NCBI GenBank assembly: GCA_003646875.1
Contig: QMLT01000108.1
Span: 1 to 6,356 of the forward strand
DNA: 6,356 nt
Source of the DNA: Deltaproteobacteria bacterium
GTDB taxonomy: Bacteria; Desulfobacterota; DSM-4660; Desulfatiglandales; B25-G16
Reading direction: 5' to 3'
This document shows, one piece after another, positions 1-6,209 of the stretch (position 1 is its first letter; each line of letters starts with the position of its first letter). Both the position numbers and the translations under genes were made by a program. Below the pieces are notes generated by a model that did not search any database, was not told the DNA's origin, and saw nothing but the letters and a program-made list of their open reading frames with translations.

Positions 1-445
1 GACGGTGACGAACCTCTTCTTTTTTTACCGATGGAGAAAAAACAGAGGCTAAGCCTACACCATATTTGGTATGGACATGCCTGGCTAAGAGCATGTTTGA
101 AAGGACACTTATACCCGGGAACAGTTCAATGTTTTGAAATGTTCTTCCAATGCCCAGTCCTGTAAGGCGATGAGTTGACATGTGAAGGATATCCTGTCCG
201 TTAAAACTCATTGTAGCCTTTTGTGGTCTATAATACCCTGTAATGCAATTAAGGAGACTTGTCTTCCCAGCACCGTTGGGGCCAATTATCGCTAAGAGTT
301 CCCCTGTGTGCACTGATACATCAACATTATCAAGGGCTACAACACCCCGGAAATTTAACGATAGGTTCTTCACCTCCAGATCAGCCCTGTTTTCTTCGGG
401 CTGTCTGGAGGCGAAGATGCTTGGCTGACCCCTAAATGCCTTCAT
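1..445 (-). CDS. livG: LIV-type ABC transporter ATP-binding protein, LivG-like (5' part only, runs off the left edge)
   Basis: Cytoplasmic ATPase subunit of a branched-chain-amino-acid-type (HAAT family) importer. My own translation of the minus strand from the ATG at 445 gives 148 codons open to the window edge. Residues 55-62 are a perfect Walker A (GPNGAGKT). The Q-loop region RTFQNIELF at 101-109 is typical of LivG/LivF. The ABC signature, Walker B and H-loop lie outside the window. About 20 residues (MKAFRGQPSIF...) precede the usual start of the fold near LEVKNLSLNF, so the N-terminus is longer than in E. coli LivG. The start is supported by AAAAGG about 7 nt upstream, inside the end of the binding-protein gene. 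The gene begins directly after the tandem stops of that gene, in the same frame, so the two are almost certainly cotranscribed and translationally coupled. LivG is favoured over LivF because it directly follows the binding protein and has the FRGVVALDNV stretch, but this is not decisive. Confidence 0.9.
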   Translation of the reverse strand, partial: MKAFRGQPSIFASRQPEENRADLEVKNLSLNFRGVVALDNVDVSVHTGELLAIIGPNGAGKTSLLNCITGYYRPQKATMSFNGQDILHMSTHRLTGLGIGRTFQNIELFPGISVLSNMLLARHVHTKYGVGLASVFSPSVKKEEVRHR

Positions 446-448
446 TTA

Positions 449-1648
449 TTACCTTTTTAACAGTTTAATCCTCTCCTTTCCAGGCACAAAGAAGCTGGTA
501 AGTGGTGTAAAGGTTTGATCTTCGTTGATCTTCACGATCCTTCCTGTAAATGAGGCGCTATGGTCAGTTTTCGTGTAGGTAACATTAGGCACAACACCGC
601 CGAAATCCTCATCTCTGAAGGTCTCAAGGGCGTCATTAATGGTTTCACTGTTTATCTCTCCGAATTTTTCATGGGCCCTCTGAAATGCCTTTTCCATAAT
701 CATGGCTATGGAAACCCCTTCCCAGTAGGAGGCATCAAATTTGGTTACTGTCTTGTATCGCTTCCATAATGTTTCGAAGAGTTTCATCCCAGGTGTCCCA
801 TCACCAGGCAGGCTCCCCATGAATTGCATAAAAAGGCGATCTCTGATCAGGCCCTTGCCTCTTTTGAAAAGACTCGGATCAGTGGCTGTCCATGTTCCAA
901 AGAAGGGGACATCATAATTAATCATATCCGCAGATTTAAGAGCCAGAGGAATATGGGCTGGAAGAATCTGGACAAATATATATTCAGCGCCTGCTTTCTT
1001 AATCCGTAAAAGTTCAGTGGTGAGATCAACTGCCTTTGGAGGAAAATATTCTATATCTACAATGTTTATGCCATGCCTGGCAGCATATTGCTTGCTCGGC
1101 GCATGAATGGTCTTTCCATAGGAATTGTTGTAAGTCAGGAGCGCAACCTTGGGGGGCTCTTTTCCTTCATGGATGGTACGGATATATTCCAACACTGCAT
1201 AGGAATCCAAGATGTAACTGCCAAAAGGCAGGTACATATAGTCTATAGGAGGTTTGAGGATTGCTTGACCAGTAGAATAATTTATAGTGGGAGTCTTATA
1301 CTTCTGTATTAGTGGTTTTGACATCAGGCCAGATCCTGTACTCCATGTGGCTATCATATCCATCTTATCCAAGGTGCAAAACTTTTTGACATATTTAACT
1401 GCCTCAGGTATCTTATAGGCACTGTCAACAACAGTTAGATCTATCTTGTTACCTGCAACCCCTCCCTTTACCTCGTTTACATATCTGAAGTAGTCTTTAT
1501 GGCCTTTGGCATGGAACTGACCCCAGGTAGATGCCGGCCCTGTCAGGTTGATTATCGCCCCTACCTTTATTGGTTTGGCCCATGCAAAGTTGCCCAAGCC
1601 AAAACAAACAACCCCTACAATAAGTACTAAAAAAAATAACTTTCGCAT
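449..1648 (-). CDS. LIV-type ABC transporter periplasmic substrate-binding protein (Peripla_BP_6 family)
   Basis: Captures the transported ligand in the periplasm and delivers it to the membrane permeases. The 399 residues match the family's usual length. Residues 1-24 are a classic Sec signal peptide: MRK, a hydrophobic core, then AWA before K25 as a signal peptidase I site. The mature protein opens with KPIKVGAIINLTGPASTWGQ, the canonical first strand and ligand loop of type I LIV-binding folds. It has the expected two-lobe length and ends with the usual TGRIVKI-type strand (368-374). Start choice: ATG at 1648 preceded by GGGGAGGAA (plus-strand 1654-1662), 5 nt or more away. It is the first gene of a leftward operon with the LivG-like ATPase, divergent from the acyl-CoA synthetase. 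The ligand cannot be read from the sequence. The family covers branched-chain amino acids, amides, urea, and aromatic or phenylpropanoid acids. The neighbouring aryl-pyruvate oxidoreductase makes an aromatic or branched acid or amino acid plausible (inference). Confidence 0.93.
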   Translation of the reverse strand: MRKLFFLVLIVGVVCFGLGNFAWAKPIKVGAIINLTGPASTWGQFHAKGHKDYFRYVNEVKGGVAGNKIDLTVVDSAYKIPEAVKYVKKFCTLDKMDMIATWSTGSGLMSKPLIQKYKTPTINYSTGQAILKPPIDYMYLPFGSYILDSYAVLEYIRTIHEGKEPPKVALLTYNNSYGKTIHAPSKQYAARHGINIVDIEYFPPKAVDLTTELLRIKKAGAEYIFVQILPAHIPLALKSADMINYDVPFFGTWTATDPSLFKRGKGLIRDRLFMQFMGSLPGDGTPGMKLFETLWKRYKTVTKFDASYWEGVSIAMIMEKAFQRAHEKFGEINSETINDALETFRDEDFGGVVPNVTYTKTDHSASFTGRIVKINEDQTFTPLTSFFVPGKERIKLLKR

Positions 1649-1676
1649 AATAATTCCTCCCCTTTTTAAATTATTA

Positions 1677-1706
1677 ATTATAATGATACCCTGCCTAAAA
1701 CGGTAA
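1677..1706 (-). promoter_or_regulatory. Possible sigma70-type promoter of the importer operon
   Basis: Read on the minus strand, 1682-1677 is a perfect TATAAT. The best -35 candidate is TTACCG (1706-1701), 18 bp away and only 3 of 6 matches. Transcription would begin near 1670, leaving a leader of about 20 nt that holds the GGGGAGGAA ribosome-binding site. The -10 is convincing in sequence, but perfect -10 hexamers are common by chance in AT-rich DNA and the -35 is poor. An activator could be needed. Confidence 0.3.
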
Positions 1707-1893
1707 ACATAAAGGCTACCATCTTACCCCTTTAACCATATTTGAGTAACTATTGTGTTTTTATAGATATATTTATTTATTGAATAATTATCTTGTAAAG
1801 GATTGTTTATGTTATAAGGATCATCCGGAAGGTATTTTTTCGGCCATGTAGAGATCGCTCTCATGAAGATAGCCTTGACTTTTTGATATATAA

Positions 1894-1922
1894 TTGTTTT
1901 ATAGCTATTTTATAGCTATAAT
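1894..1922 (+). promoter_or_regulatory. Putative promoter of the acyl-CoA synthetase gene, with operator boxes in the spacer
   Basis: TTGTTT (1894-1899) and a perfect TATAAT (1917-1922) are separated by 17 bp, the optimal sigma70 spacing. The -35 matches at only 3 of 6 positions. Transcription would start near 1929, giving a leader of about 65 nt. The two TAGCTA boxes lie in the spacer, and the second overlaps the -10 by two bases. A protein bound there would block RNA polymerase, as expected for a repressor. Confidence 0.45.
1897..1918 (+). repeat. Two tandem 11-bp repeats containing TAGCTA (putative operator)
   Basis: TTTTATAGCTA occurs twice head to tail (1897-1907 and 1908-1918). Each copy holds the palindromic hexamer TAGCTA (1902-1907, 1913-1918). 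The centre-to-centre distance is 11 bp, about one helical turn, so both boxes face the same side of the DNA. The same hexamer pair with the same 11-bp spacing recurs in front of iorA at 3592-3608. No regulator gene is in the window. Confidence 0.6.
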
Positions 1923-1995
1923 CTAAACATTGACTATTAATATAAGATATTTTTGTCAAGAAAAAAAGAAAAAAATTAGTTCAGGAGGATAAAAG

Positions 1996-3564
1996 ATGCT
2001 TATAGGGGATATTTTAGCACGGAATGCGAGAATGTATGGAAATGAGGTTGCCCTTATTGAACGAGAGCCCGCAAAAGACAGAAGGGTAGAAATAACATGG
2101 AAAGAATTTGATGAGCAGGCCAACCGATTAGCAAATGGACTGATAGCAAAAGGAATTAAAAAGGGTGACAAGGTTATTCATCTGATGATGAACTGTATTG
2201 AGTGGCTCCCTGCCTATTTTGGAATTTTAAGGACCGGGGCCTGGGTAGTGCCGTTGAATTTCAGGTTTTCTGCTCAGGAGATAAAACTATGTGCTGGAAT
2301 TGCTGAAGGCAAGGCCATGATTTTTGGAGAGGAATTCATAGATAGGGTTACAGAGATTAAGGGAGAACTTTCTACTATAAAGGATTATATCTTTGTAGGG
2401 CCAGATGAGATGAGGCCTGATTATGCGGAAAAATATGAGGATGTTTTAAACACGAATTCTCCTGTAAATCCTGATGTTGAAATAGGCATTGAAGATGAGG
2501 CAGGCCTTTATTTTACCTCTGGCACCACTGGCACACCAAAACCAATACTTTTGACCCACAGAAACCTTGAGGCCGCCTGTATCATTGAGAATCGCCATCA
2601 CAATCAGACACATCAGGATAATTTTTTACTAATTCCACCCCTGTATCATACTGGCGCTAAGATGCATTGGTTTGGCAGTTTTATTGTTGGCTCAAAGGCA
2701 GTTATTCTTAAAGGCATAAGACCTGAATGGATCTTGGAGGCTGTATCAGAAGAGAAGGTGACTATTGTCTGGCTGCTGGTGCCATGGGCCCAGGATATTC
2801 TTACGGCAATAGAAAATGGGGATGTAAAACTTGCTGATTATACATTACATCAGTGGAGATTGATGCATATTGGCGCCCAGCCAGTCCCGCCAAGTTTAAT
2901 AAAGAACTGGAAAAAGGTATTTCCCAATCATGACTATGATACCAATTATGGTTTAAGTGAAACTACCGGGCCTGGATGTGTCCATCTTGGAATAGAAAAT
3001 ATCCACAAGGTTGGGTCCATTGGTGTGCCTGGCTTTGATTGGGAATGCCAGGTGGTGGATGAAAGTCGTAACAGTGTTGCTCAAGGACAACCCGGTGAGC
3101 TTATGGTAAAAGGGCCTGGCGTGATGAAAGAGTATTATAAGAATCCTGAGGCAACAGCCAGCGCCCTTTTTAAGGGTTGGCTTTTAACAGGGGATATGGC
3201 CAGAATAGATGAGGATGGTTTTATATGGCTGGTGGACAGAAAAAAGGATGTTATAATTACTGGAGGAGAAAATATATTTCCAGTAGAGATTGAGGATTTT
3301 CTTGCAAATAATGAAAAAATTCAAGATTCTGCGGTTATTGGGATACCTGATGAACGGCTTGGTGAGATTACATTGGCTATCATCAAAGTTAAGCCTGGAA
3401 AGGAGATGACAGAAGATGAAGTAAATGAATTTTGTCAAGCGTTACCAAGATATAAGAGGCCTCGAAAGATAGTCTTTGGCGATGTGCCCCGGAATCCCAC
3501 TGGCAAGATAGAGAAACCAAAATTAAGAGAAATCTATGGAAAAGGAAACGAAAATTTTTCTTGA
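1996..3564 (+). CDS. AMP-forming acyl-CoA synthetase / CoA ligase (class I adenylate-forming family)
   Basis: Cytoplasmic enzyme that activates a carboxylic acid with ATP to the acyl-AMP and then to the acyl-CoA. The 522 residues are full length for the family. The core motifs are in order. The A3 phosphate loop is TSGTTGTPK (174-182). The A5 motif is YGLSETTG (318-325). The A7 motif is TGD (398-400). The A8 hinge is DRKKDVIITGGENI (414-427). The A10 motif PTGK ends in the catalytic lysine K504 near the C-terminus. The substrate pocket region LLIPPLYHTGAKMHW (211-225) does not let me name the acid. One oddity: the conserved glycine after PK in A3 is proline (P183). The ATG at 1996 is set by AGGAGGA at 1983-1989. 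It heads a plus-strand block with iorAB, 150 bp upstream of iorA. It resembles FadD- or MenE-like ligases more than the PaaK phenylacetate ligase group, which is shorter. An aryl- or branched-chain acid substrate is inferred from context only. Confidence 0.92.
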   Translation: MLIGDILARNARMYGNEVALIEREPAKDRRVEITWKEFDEQANRLANGLIAKGIKKGDKVIHLMMNCIEWLPAYFGILRTGAWVVPLNFRFSAQEIKLCAGIAEGKAMIFGEEFIDRVTEIKGELSTIKDYIFVGPDEMRPDYAEKYEDVLNTNSPVNPDVEIGIEDEAGLYFTSGTTGTPKPILLTHRNLEAACIIENRHHNQTHQDNFLLIPPLYHTGAKMHWFGSFIVGSKAVILKGIRPEWILEAVSEEKVTIVWLLVPWAQDILTAIENGDVKLADYTLHQWRLMHIGAQPVPPSLIKNWKKVFPNHDYDTNYGLSETTGPGCVHLGIENIHKVGSIGVPGFDWECQVVDESRNSVAQGQPGELMVKGPGVMKEYYKNPEATASALFKGWLLTGDMARIDEDGFIWLVDRKKDVIITGGENIFPVEIEDFLANNEKIQDSAVIGIPDERLGEITLAIIKVKPGKEMTEDEVNEFCQALPRYKRPRKIVFGDVPRNPTGKIEKPKLREIYGKGNENFS

Positions 3565-3590
3565 CAGTATGGTTTTGTAAAAGTTATAAA
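3561..3590 (+). promoter_or_regulatory. Putative sigma70-type promoter of iorAB
   Basis: TTGACA (3561-3566) is a perfect -35 hexamer. TATAAA (3585-3590) lies 18 bp away, with TTATAA at 17 bp as an alternative. The -35 overlaps the TGA stop of the acyl-CoA synthetase (3562-3564). Transcription would start near 3597, inside the TAGCTA pair, and give a leader of about 118 nt. No terminator is visible between the ligase gene and this site, so read-through transcription is also possible. Confidence 0.55.
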
Positions 3591-3591
3591 A

Positions 3592-3608
3592 TAGCTAAAT
3601 TGTAGCTA
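3592..3608 (+). repeat. Second TAGCTA pair with 11-bp spacing (putative operator for iorAB)
   Basis: TAGCTA at 3592-3597 and again at 3603-3608, starts 11 bp apart, each followed by AA. The pair begins two bases after the -10 of the iorAB promoter and would cover the transcription start. It matches the pair at 1902/1913 in hexamer and spacing but not in the bases between the boxes, which argues for a conserved binding site rather than a copied block. Confidence 0.55.
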
Positions 3609-3690
3609 AAAACTTAAGGAGTTCGCCCTAATTGCCACAAAAAGCCTATTGATGTTCCGCCATTGATAGAAATTCTGATACAAAAAATTG

Positions 3691-3711
3691 TTAACCTTAA
3701 GTAAAGGTTGA
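3691..3711 (+). promoter_or_regulatory. Hairpin covering the iorA ribosome-binding site
   Basis: TTAACCTT (3691-3698) can pair with AAGGTTGA (3704-3711) to give an 8-bp stem with one G-T wobble and a 5-nt AAGTA loop. Six of the pairs form a perfect inverted repeat (AACCTT/AAGGTT). The right arm contains AAGG, the only Shine-Dalgarno-like sequence before the iorA ATG at 3715, so the folded RNA would hide it. It has no U-tract and is too close to the start codon to be a terminator. Confidence 0.45.
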
Positions 3712-3714
3712 GAT

Positions 3715-5571
3715 ATGCATAAACTACTTATTGATTCGCCAGACACAGAGATGTTGTTATTAGGTAACGAGGCAATTGCAAGGGGCGCTATTGAGGCAGG
3801 TGTTGGGGTTGCAAGCTGTTATCCAGGCACCCCATCCTCTGAGATACCAGATACTTTTTTCGCCATGTTTAAAGAAGCTGGATTCTATTTTGAGTATTCC
3901 ACCAATGAAAAGGTGGCATTAGAAGTTGCAGCAGGCGCAGCTATTTCAGGTGTCAGAAGCATAGTCACCATGAAGCATGTGGGGATGAATGTTGCCTCTG
4001 ATTCCCTTATGACCATGGCCTATCTTGGTGTAAACGCAGGTATGGTTGTGATAAATGCTGATGATCCCTTTTTGTTTTCAAGCCAGAATGAGCAGGATAA
4101 TAGATACTATGCGCGCCTGTCAGGGCTTCCCATGATAGAGCCTACAAATGCTCAGGAGATGAAGGATATGACTGTTGCTGCATTTGATATCTCAGAGCAA
4201 TTGAAGTTACCGGTTATTCTAAGGACTACAACCAGGCTCAATCACCTCAGAGGAGCGGTAAGATTTGGTTCAATCAAGCCCATACAATCCAAAGGTTTCT
4301 TTAAAAAAGACCCCTTTCATTTCGTGGCAATTCCTGCTGTTTCCAGAAATTTGCATAAGATTTTGGTAGAAAAATATGATCAAGCATTGGAGCTTTCGGA
4401 AAAGTCAAAATATAATCAGATTATTGGCAGTGGAAAATGGGGCATAGTGACCAATGGCGTGAGCATGAACTATGTGCAGGATGCAATTAATGATCTTGGA
4501 ATAGGTGATAAAGTGACTATCCTCAGGCTCGGTTTTTCCTACCCCATGCCGGAAAAAATGATAGAGAAATTCCTTAGCAATGTGGAAAAAGTACTGGTAG
4601 TCGAAGAACTTGAGCCAGTAATGGAAAACGAAATCAGGTCGATTGCTCAATCAAAGGGAATAAGTATGCCCATTAAGGGAAAGGGGAATAATCTTTTCCC
4701 AAGGCTGTATGAATACGATCCAGGGCTTGTACGTAAGACTATTGCATCATATTTCAATGTACCTGATACATCTCCAGCGATGGTGGACGTCAGCGCTTTA
4801 TCTGAACTTCCAGGTAGGCCACCAAATCTCTGTGCTGGATGTCCCCATAGGGCCATGTACTATGCGATAAAGAAGGTGTATGGCCCGGATGCCATTTATC
4901 CATCAGATATTGGATGCTATACCCTGGGTGTGCTTCCTCCCCTATCTATGGCCGATCTTGTTATATGTATGGGTGGATCAATAGGTTCTGCCTGTGGCAT
5001 TGAAGCGGCCACGGATCAGAAGGTTGTCTCGTTTATAGGGGATTCAACCTTTTTCCATGCAGGCATACCTGCTTTGATAAATGCTGTTCATAATAATCAC
5101 AATTTTACCCTGGTAATCCTTGACAATGGCACAACTGCTATGACAGGGCATCAACCTCACCCGGGTGTAGATACAACCCCTATGGGTGTTGATACCACGC
5201 AGCTTTCCATTGAATCGATAGTAAGGGGTTGCGGGGTAGAGCATGTGCAGGTAGTTAATCCCCTTCAGGTGAAAAAGAGCATTGCTGCGGCGCAGGCATC
5301 AAAAGATTTTGATGGTATCTCGGTTATAATATCAAAAGAGATTTGTCCTCTCTATGCAAGGGCAATTCAAAAAGCAAAAAAGGCGAGGCCATTCTATGTT
5401 AATCAAGATAAATGTAAGCAACATCTCGATTGCATAAATCACTTGGCATGTCCGGCAATGTATATTGCTGATAATAAGACAATGATAAACGAGAGCCTTT
5501 GTATTGGCTGCGCTGTTTGTGCACAGGTCTGTCCTGAGAATGCTATTCTCCCATTGAAGAAGCCGGCATAA
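3715..5571 (+). CDS. iorA: Indolepyruvate ferredoxin oxidoreductase, alpha subunit (thiamine-diphosphate and iron-sulfur subunit)
   Basis: With IorB it catalyses 2-oxoacid + CoA + oxidised ferredoxin = acyl-CoA + CO2 + reduced ferredoxin. Characterised members act on aryl-pyruvates from aromatic amino acids. The 618 residues are full length. The N-terminal pyrimidine-binding domain starts LLLGNEAIARGAIEAGV (14-30), then YPGTPSSEI (36-44) and the conserved NEK with probable cofactor glutamate E65. The C-terminal thiamine-diphosphate domain has CAGCPHRA (373-380), DIGCYTLG (398-405) and the GDS...N motif (G442-S444, N471). The end is a two-cluster ferredoxin domain. The second cluster motif is complete (C596, C599, C602, C606-P). 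The first reads C567-x2-H570-x2-C573-x5-C579-P, with His where a second Cys is usual. The ATG at 3715 gives the usual family N-terminus. Its Shine-Dalgarno (AAGG) is weak and lies in a hairpin. It is followed by iorB after 47 bp. Confidence 0.95.
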   Translation: MHKLLIDSPDTEMLLLGNEAIARGAIEAGVGVASCYPGTPSSEIPDTFFAMFKEAGFYFEYSTNEKVALEVAAGAAISGVRSIVTMKHVGMNVASDSLMTMAYLGVNAGMVVINADDPFLFSSQNEQDNRYYARLSGLPMIEPTNAQEMKDMTVAAFDISEQLKLPVILRTTTRLNHLRGAVRFGSIKPIQSKGFFKKDPFHFVAIPAVSRNLHKILVEKYDQALELSEKSKYNQIIGSGKWGIVTNGVSMNYVQDAINDLGIGDKVTILRLGFSYPMPEKMIEKFLSNVEKVLVVEELEPVMENEIRSIAQSKGISMPIKGKGNNLFPRLYEYDPGLVRKTIASYFNVPDTSPAMVDVSALSELPGRPPNLCAGCPHRAMYYAIKKVYGPDAIYPSDIGCYTLGVLPPLSMADLVICMGGSIGSACGIEAATDQKVVSFIGDSTFFHAGIPALINAVHNNHNFTLVILDNGTTAMTGHQPHPGVDTTPMGVDTTQLSIESIVRGCGVEHVQVVNPLQVKKSIAAAQASKDFDGISVIISKEICPLYARAIQKAKKARPFYVNQDKCKQHLDCINHLACPAMYIADNKTMINESLCIGCAVCAQVCPENAILPLKKPA

Positions 5572-5605
5572 ATTTTCAATTTTCAATTTCCGATTTTCAA
5601 TTGTC
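5571..5605 (+). repeat. Five tandem heptamers (consensus AATTTTC) between iorA and iorB
   Basis: Units are AATTTTC, AATTTTC, AATTTCC, GATTTTC and AATTGTC. The first two bases of array pair with the last base of the iorA stop codon and the array runs up to the iorB ribosome-binding site (AAAGGAA, 5606-5612). Copies 1 and 2 are identical and each later copy differs from the consensus by one base. Similar AATTTTC heptamer arrays are known to me as a recurring intergenic repeat in many bacterial genomes. Translated in reverse they give the telltale KLKIENRKLKIEN-type nonsense peptide. Confidence 0.8.
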
Positions 5606-5618
5606 AAAGGAACTAACT

Positions 5619-6209
5619 ATGGAAACAAAACGAATAGTCTTTGTTGGTGTTGGAGGTCAGGGAAATCTTCTTGCATCAAGACTTCTTGGTGAAGCCTGCA
5701 TATCTGCTGGGATTCCTGCGGTAGTAAGTGAAATTCACGGAATGGCTCAGAGAGGTGGTATTGTTGAATCAGCCCTTATTATGGGAGCAAAGAGCCCAAT
5801 TGTTTCAAAGGGTGAAGCGGATATTTTGATTGGCTTCGAGCCATCAGAGACATTGAGGGCATTGAACAAATGCAACAAGGATACCGTAGTTATCACCAAT
5901 ATTCATCCTCTTCCTCCTTTTACTGTAGTAATCGGTCAGGGAGTTTATCCTGATATTGATAAATCTCTTGATATAATCAGAGATAATGTTTCCTTGTTAA
6001 TAGCTTTTGATGGTGACGAGCTGGCAGCAAAGGCTGGAAATCCTTTATCCCTTAATATGGTTATGCTCGGGGCACTGGTTGGTAGCAGAGTTATTCCTTT
6101 GAAAGAGGATATACTTAAGGAAACAATATCGAAGACAACAAAACAGACATTTTTGGAGTCGAATTTAAAGGCCTTTGATTTTGGTCTTGCTGCCTCACGT
6201 ATTGGATGA
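5619..6209 (+). CDS. iorB: Indolepyruvate ferredoxin oxidoreductase, beta subunit
   Basis: Small subunit of the IorAB complex, a member of the pyruvate/ketoisovalerate oxidoreductase gamma-type catalytic domain family. It is thought to complete the CoA and cofactor site with IorA. The protein is 196 residues, usual for the family, with the glycine-rich GVGGQG (10-15) near the N-terminus and the family signature SEIHGMAQRGG (37-47). I chose ATG 5619 because AAAGGAA (5606-5612) sits 6 nt before it and the protein then begins METKRIVFVGVGGQG, the standard start. An in-frame TTG at 5601 would add six residues but lies in the heptamer array with no ribosome-binding site. It is cotranscribed with iorA, 47 bp downstream. 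No cysteine cluster or transmembrane segment is present. Confidence 0.95.
   Translation: METKRIVFVGVGGQGNLLASRLLGEACISAGIPAVVSEIHGMAQRGGIVESALIMGAKSPIVSKGEADILIGFEPSETLRALNKCNKDTVVITNIHPLPPFTVVIGQGVYPDIDKSLDIIRDNVSLLIAFDGDELAAKAGNPLSLNMVMLGALVGSRVIPLKEDILKETISKTTKQTFLESNLKAFDFGLAASRIG

Larger units (their letters stand above)
1649..1995. promoter_or_regulatory. Divergent promoter region between the importer and the acyl-CoA synthetase operon
   Basis: A 347-bp gap with no credible gene, very AT-rich, especially 1740-1800 and 1885-1980. It must hold promoters for both directions. On the plus strand it carries the TAGCTA pair and a good -10 hexamer at 1917-1922, and it ends with the strong Shine-Dalgarno AGGAGGA (1983-1989) before the ATG at 1996. 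On the minus strand it carries a perfect -10 hexamer (1682 to 1677) close to the binding-protein gene. A spaced dyad TTGAC (1930-1934) / GTCAA (1955-1959) is also present but may be chance in such DNA. The few ATG codons here open frames of only a few codons. Confidence 0.75.

Noticed and set aside
1073..1312. Plus-strand open frames within the binding-protein gene
   Set aside because: They are antisense shadows of a full-length, clearly recognisable gene and have no family features.
1601..1606. Lipoprotein processing at Cys15 of the binding protein
   Set aside because: The preceding residues GVV do not form a lipobox (Gly, Ala or Ser is expected just before Cys), while AWA at 22-24 is a good signal peptidase I site.
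1875..1903. TTGACT (1875) with TTTATA 17 bp later as the main ligase promoter
   Set aside because: The -10 is weaker than the perfect TATAAT at 1917. It cannot be excluded as a second promoter but is not preferred.
3616..3652. AAGGAG followed by a TTG-initiated six-codon leader peptide before iorA
   Set aside because: Too short, with a non-ATG start and 10-nt spacing. Chance is the simpler explanation.
5332..5607. Minus-strand open frame of 91 codons beginning MTIENRKLKIEN
   Set aside because: Its start is the translated heptamer repeat and the rest is antisense to the iorA ferredoxin domain.
5601..5618. TTG at 5601 as the iorB start
   Set aside because: It lies inside the AATTTTC heptamer array with no ribosome-binding site. 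ATG 5619 has AAAGGAA at the right distance and gives the family's normal N-terminus.
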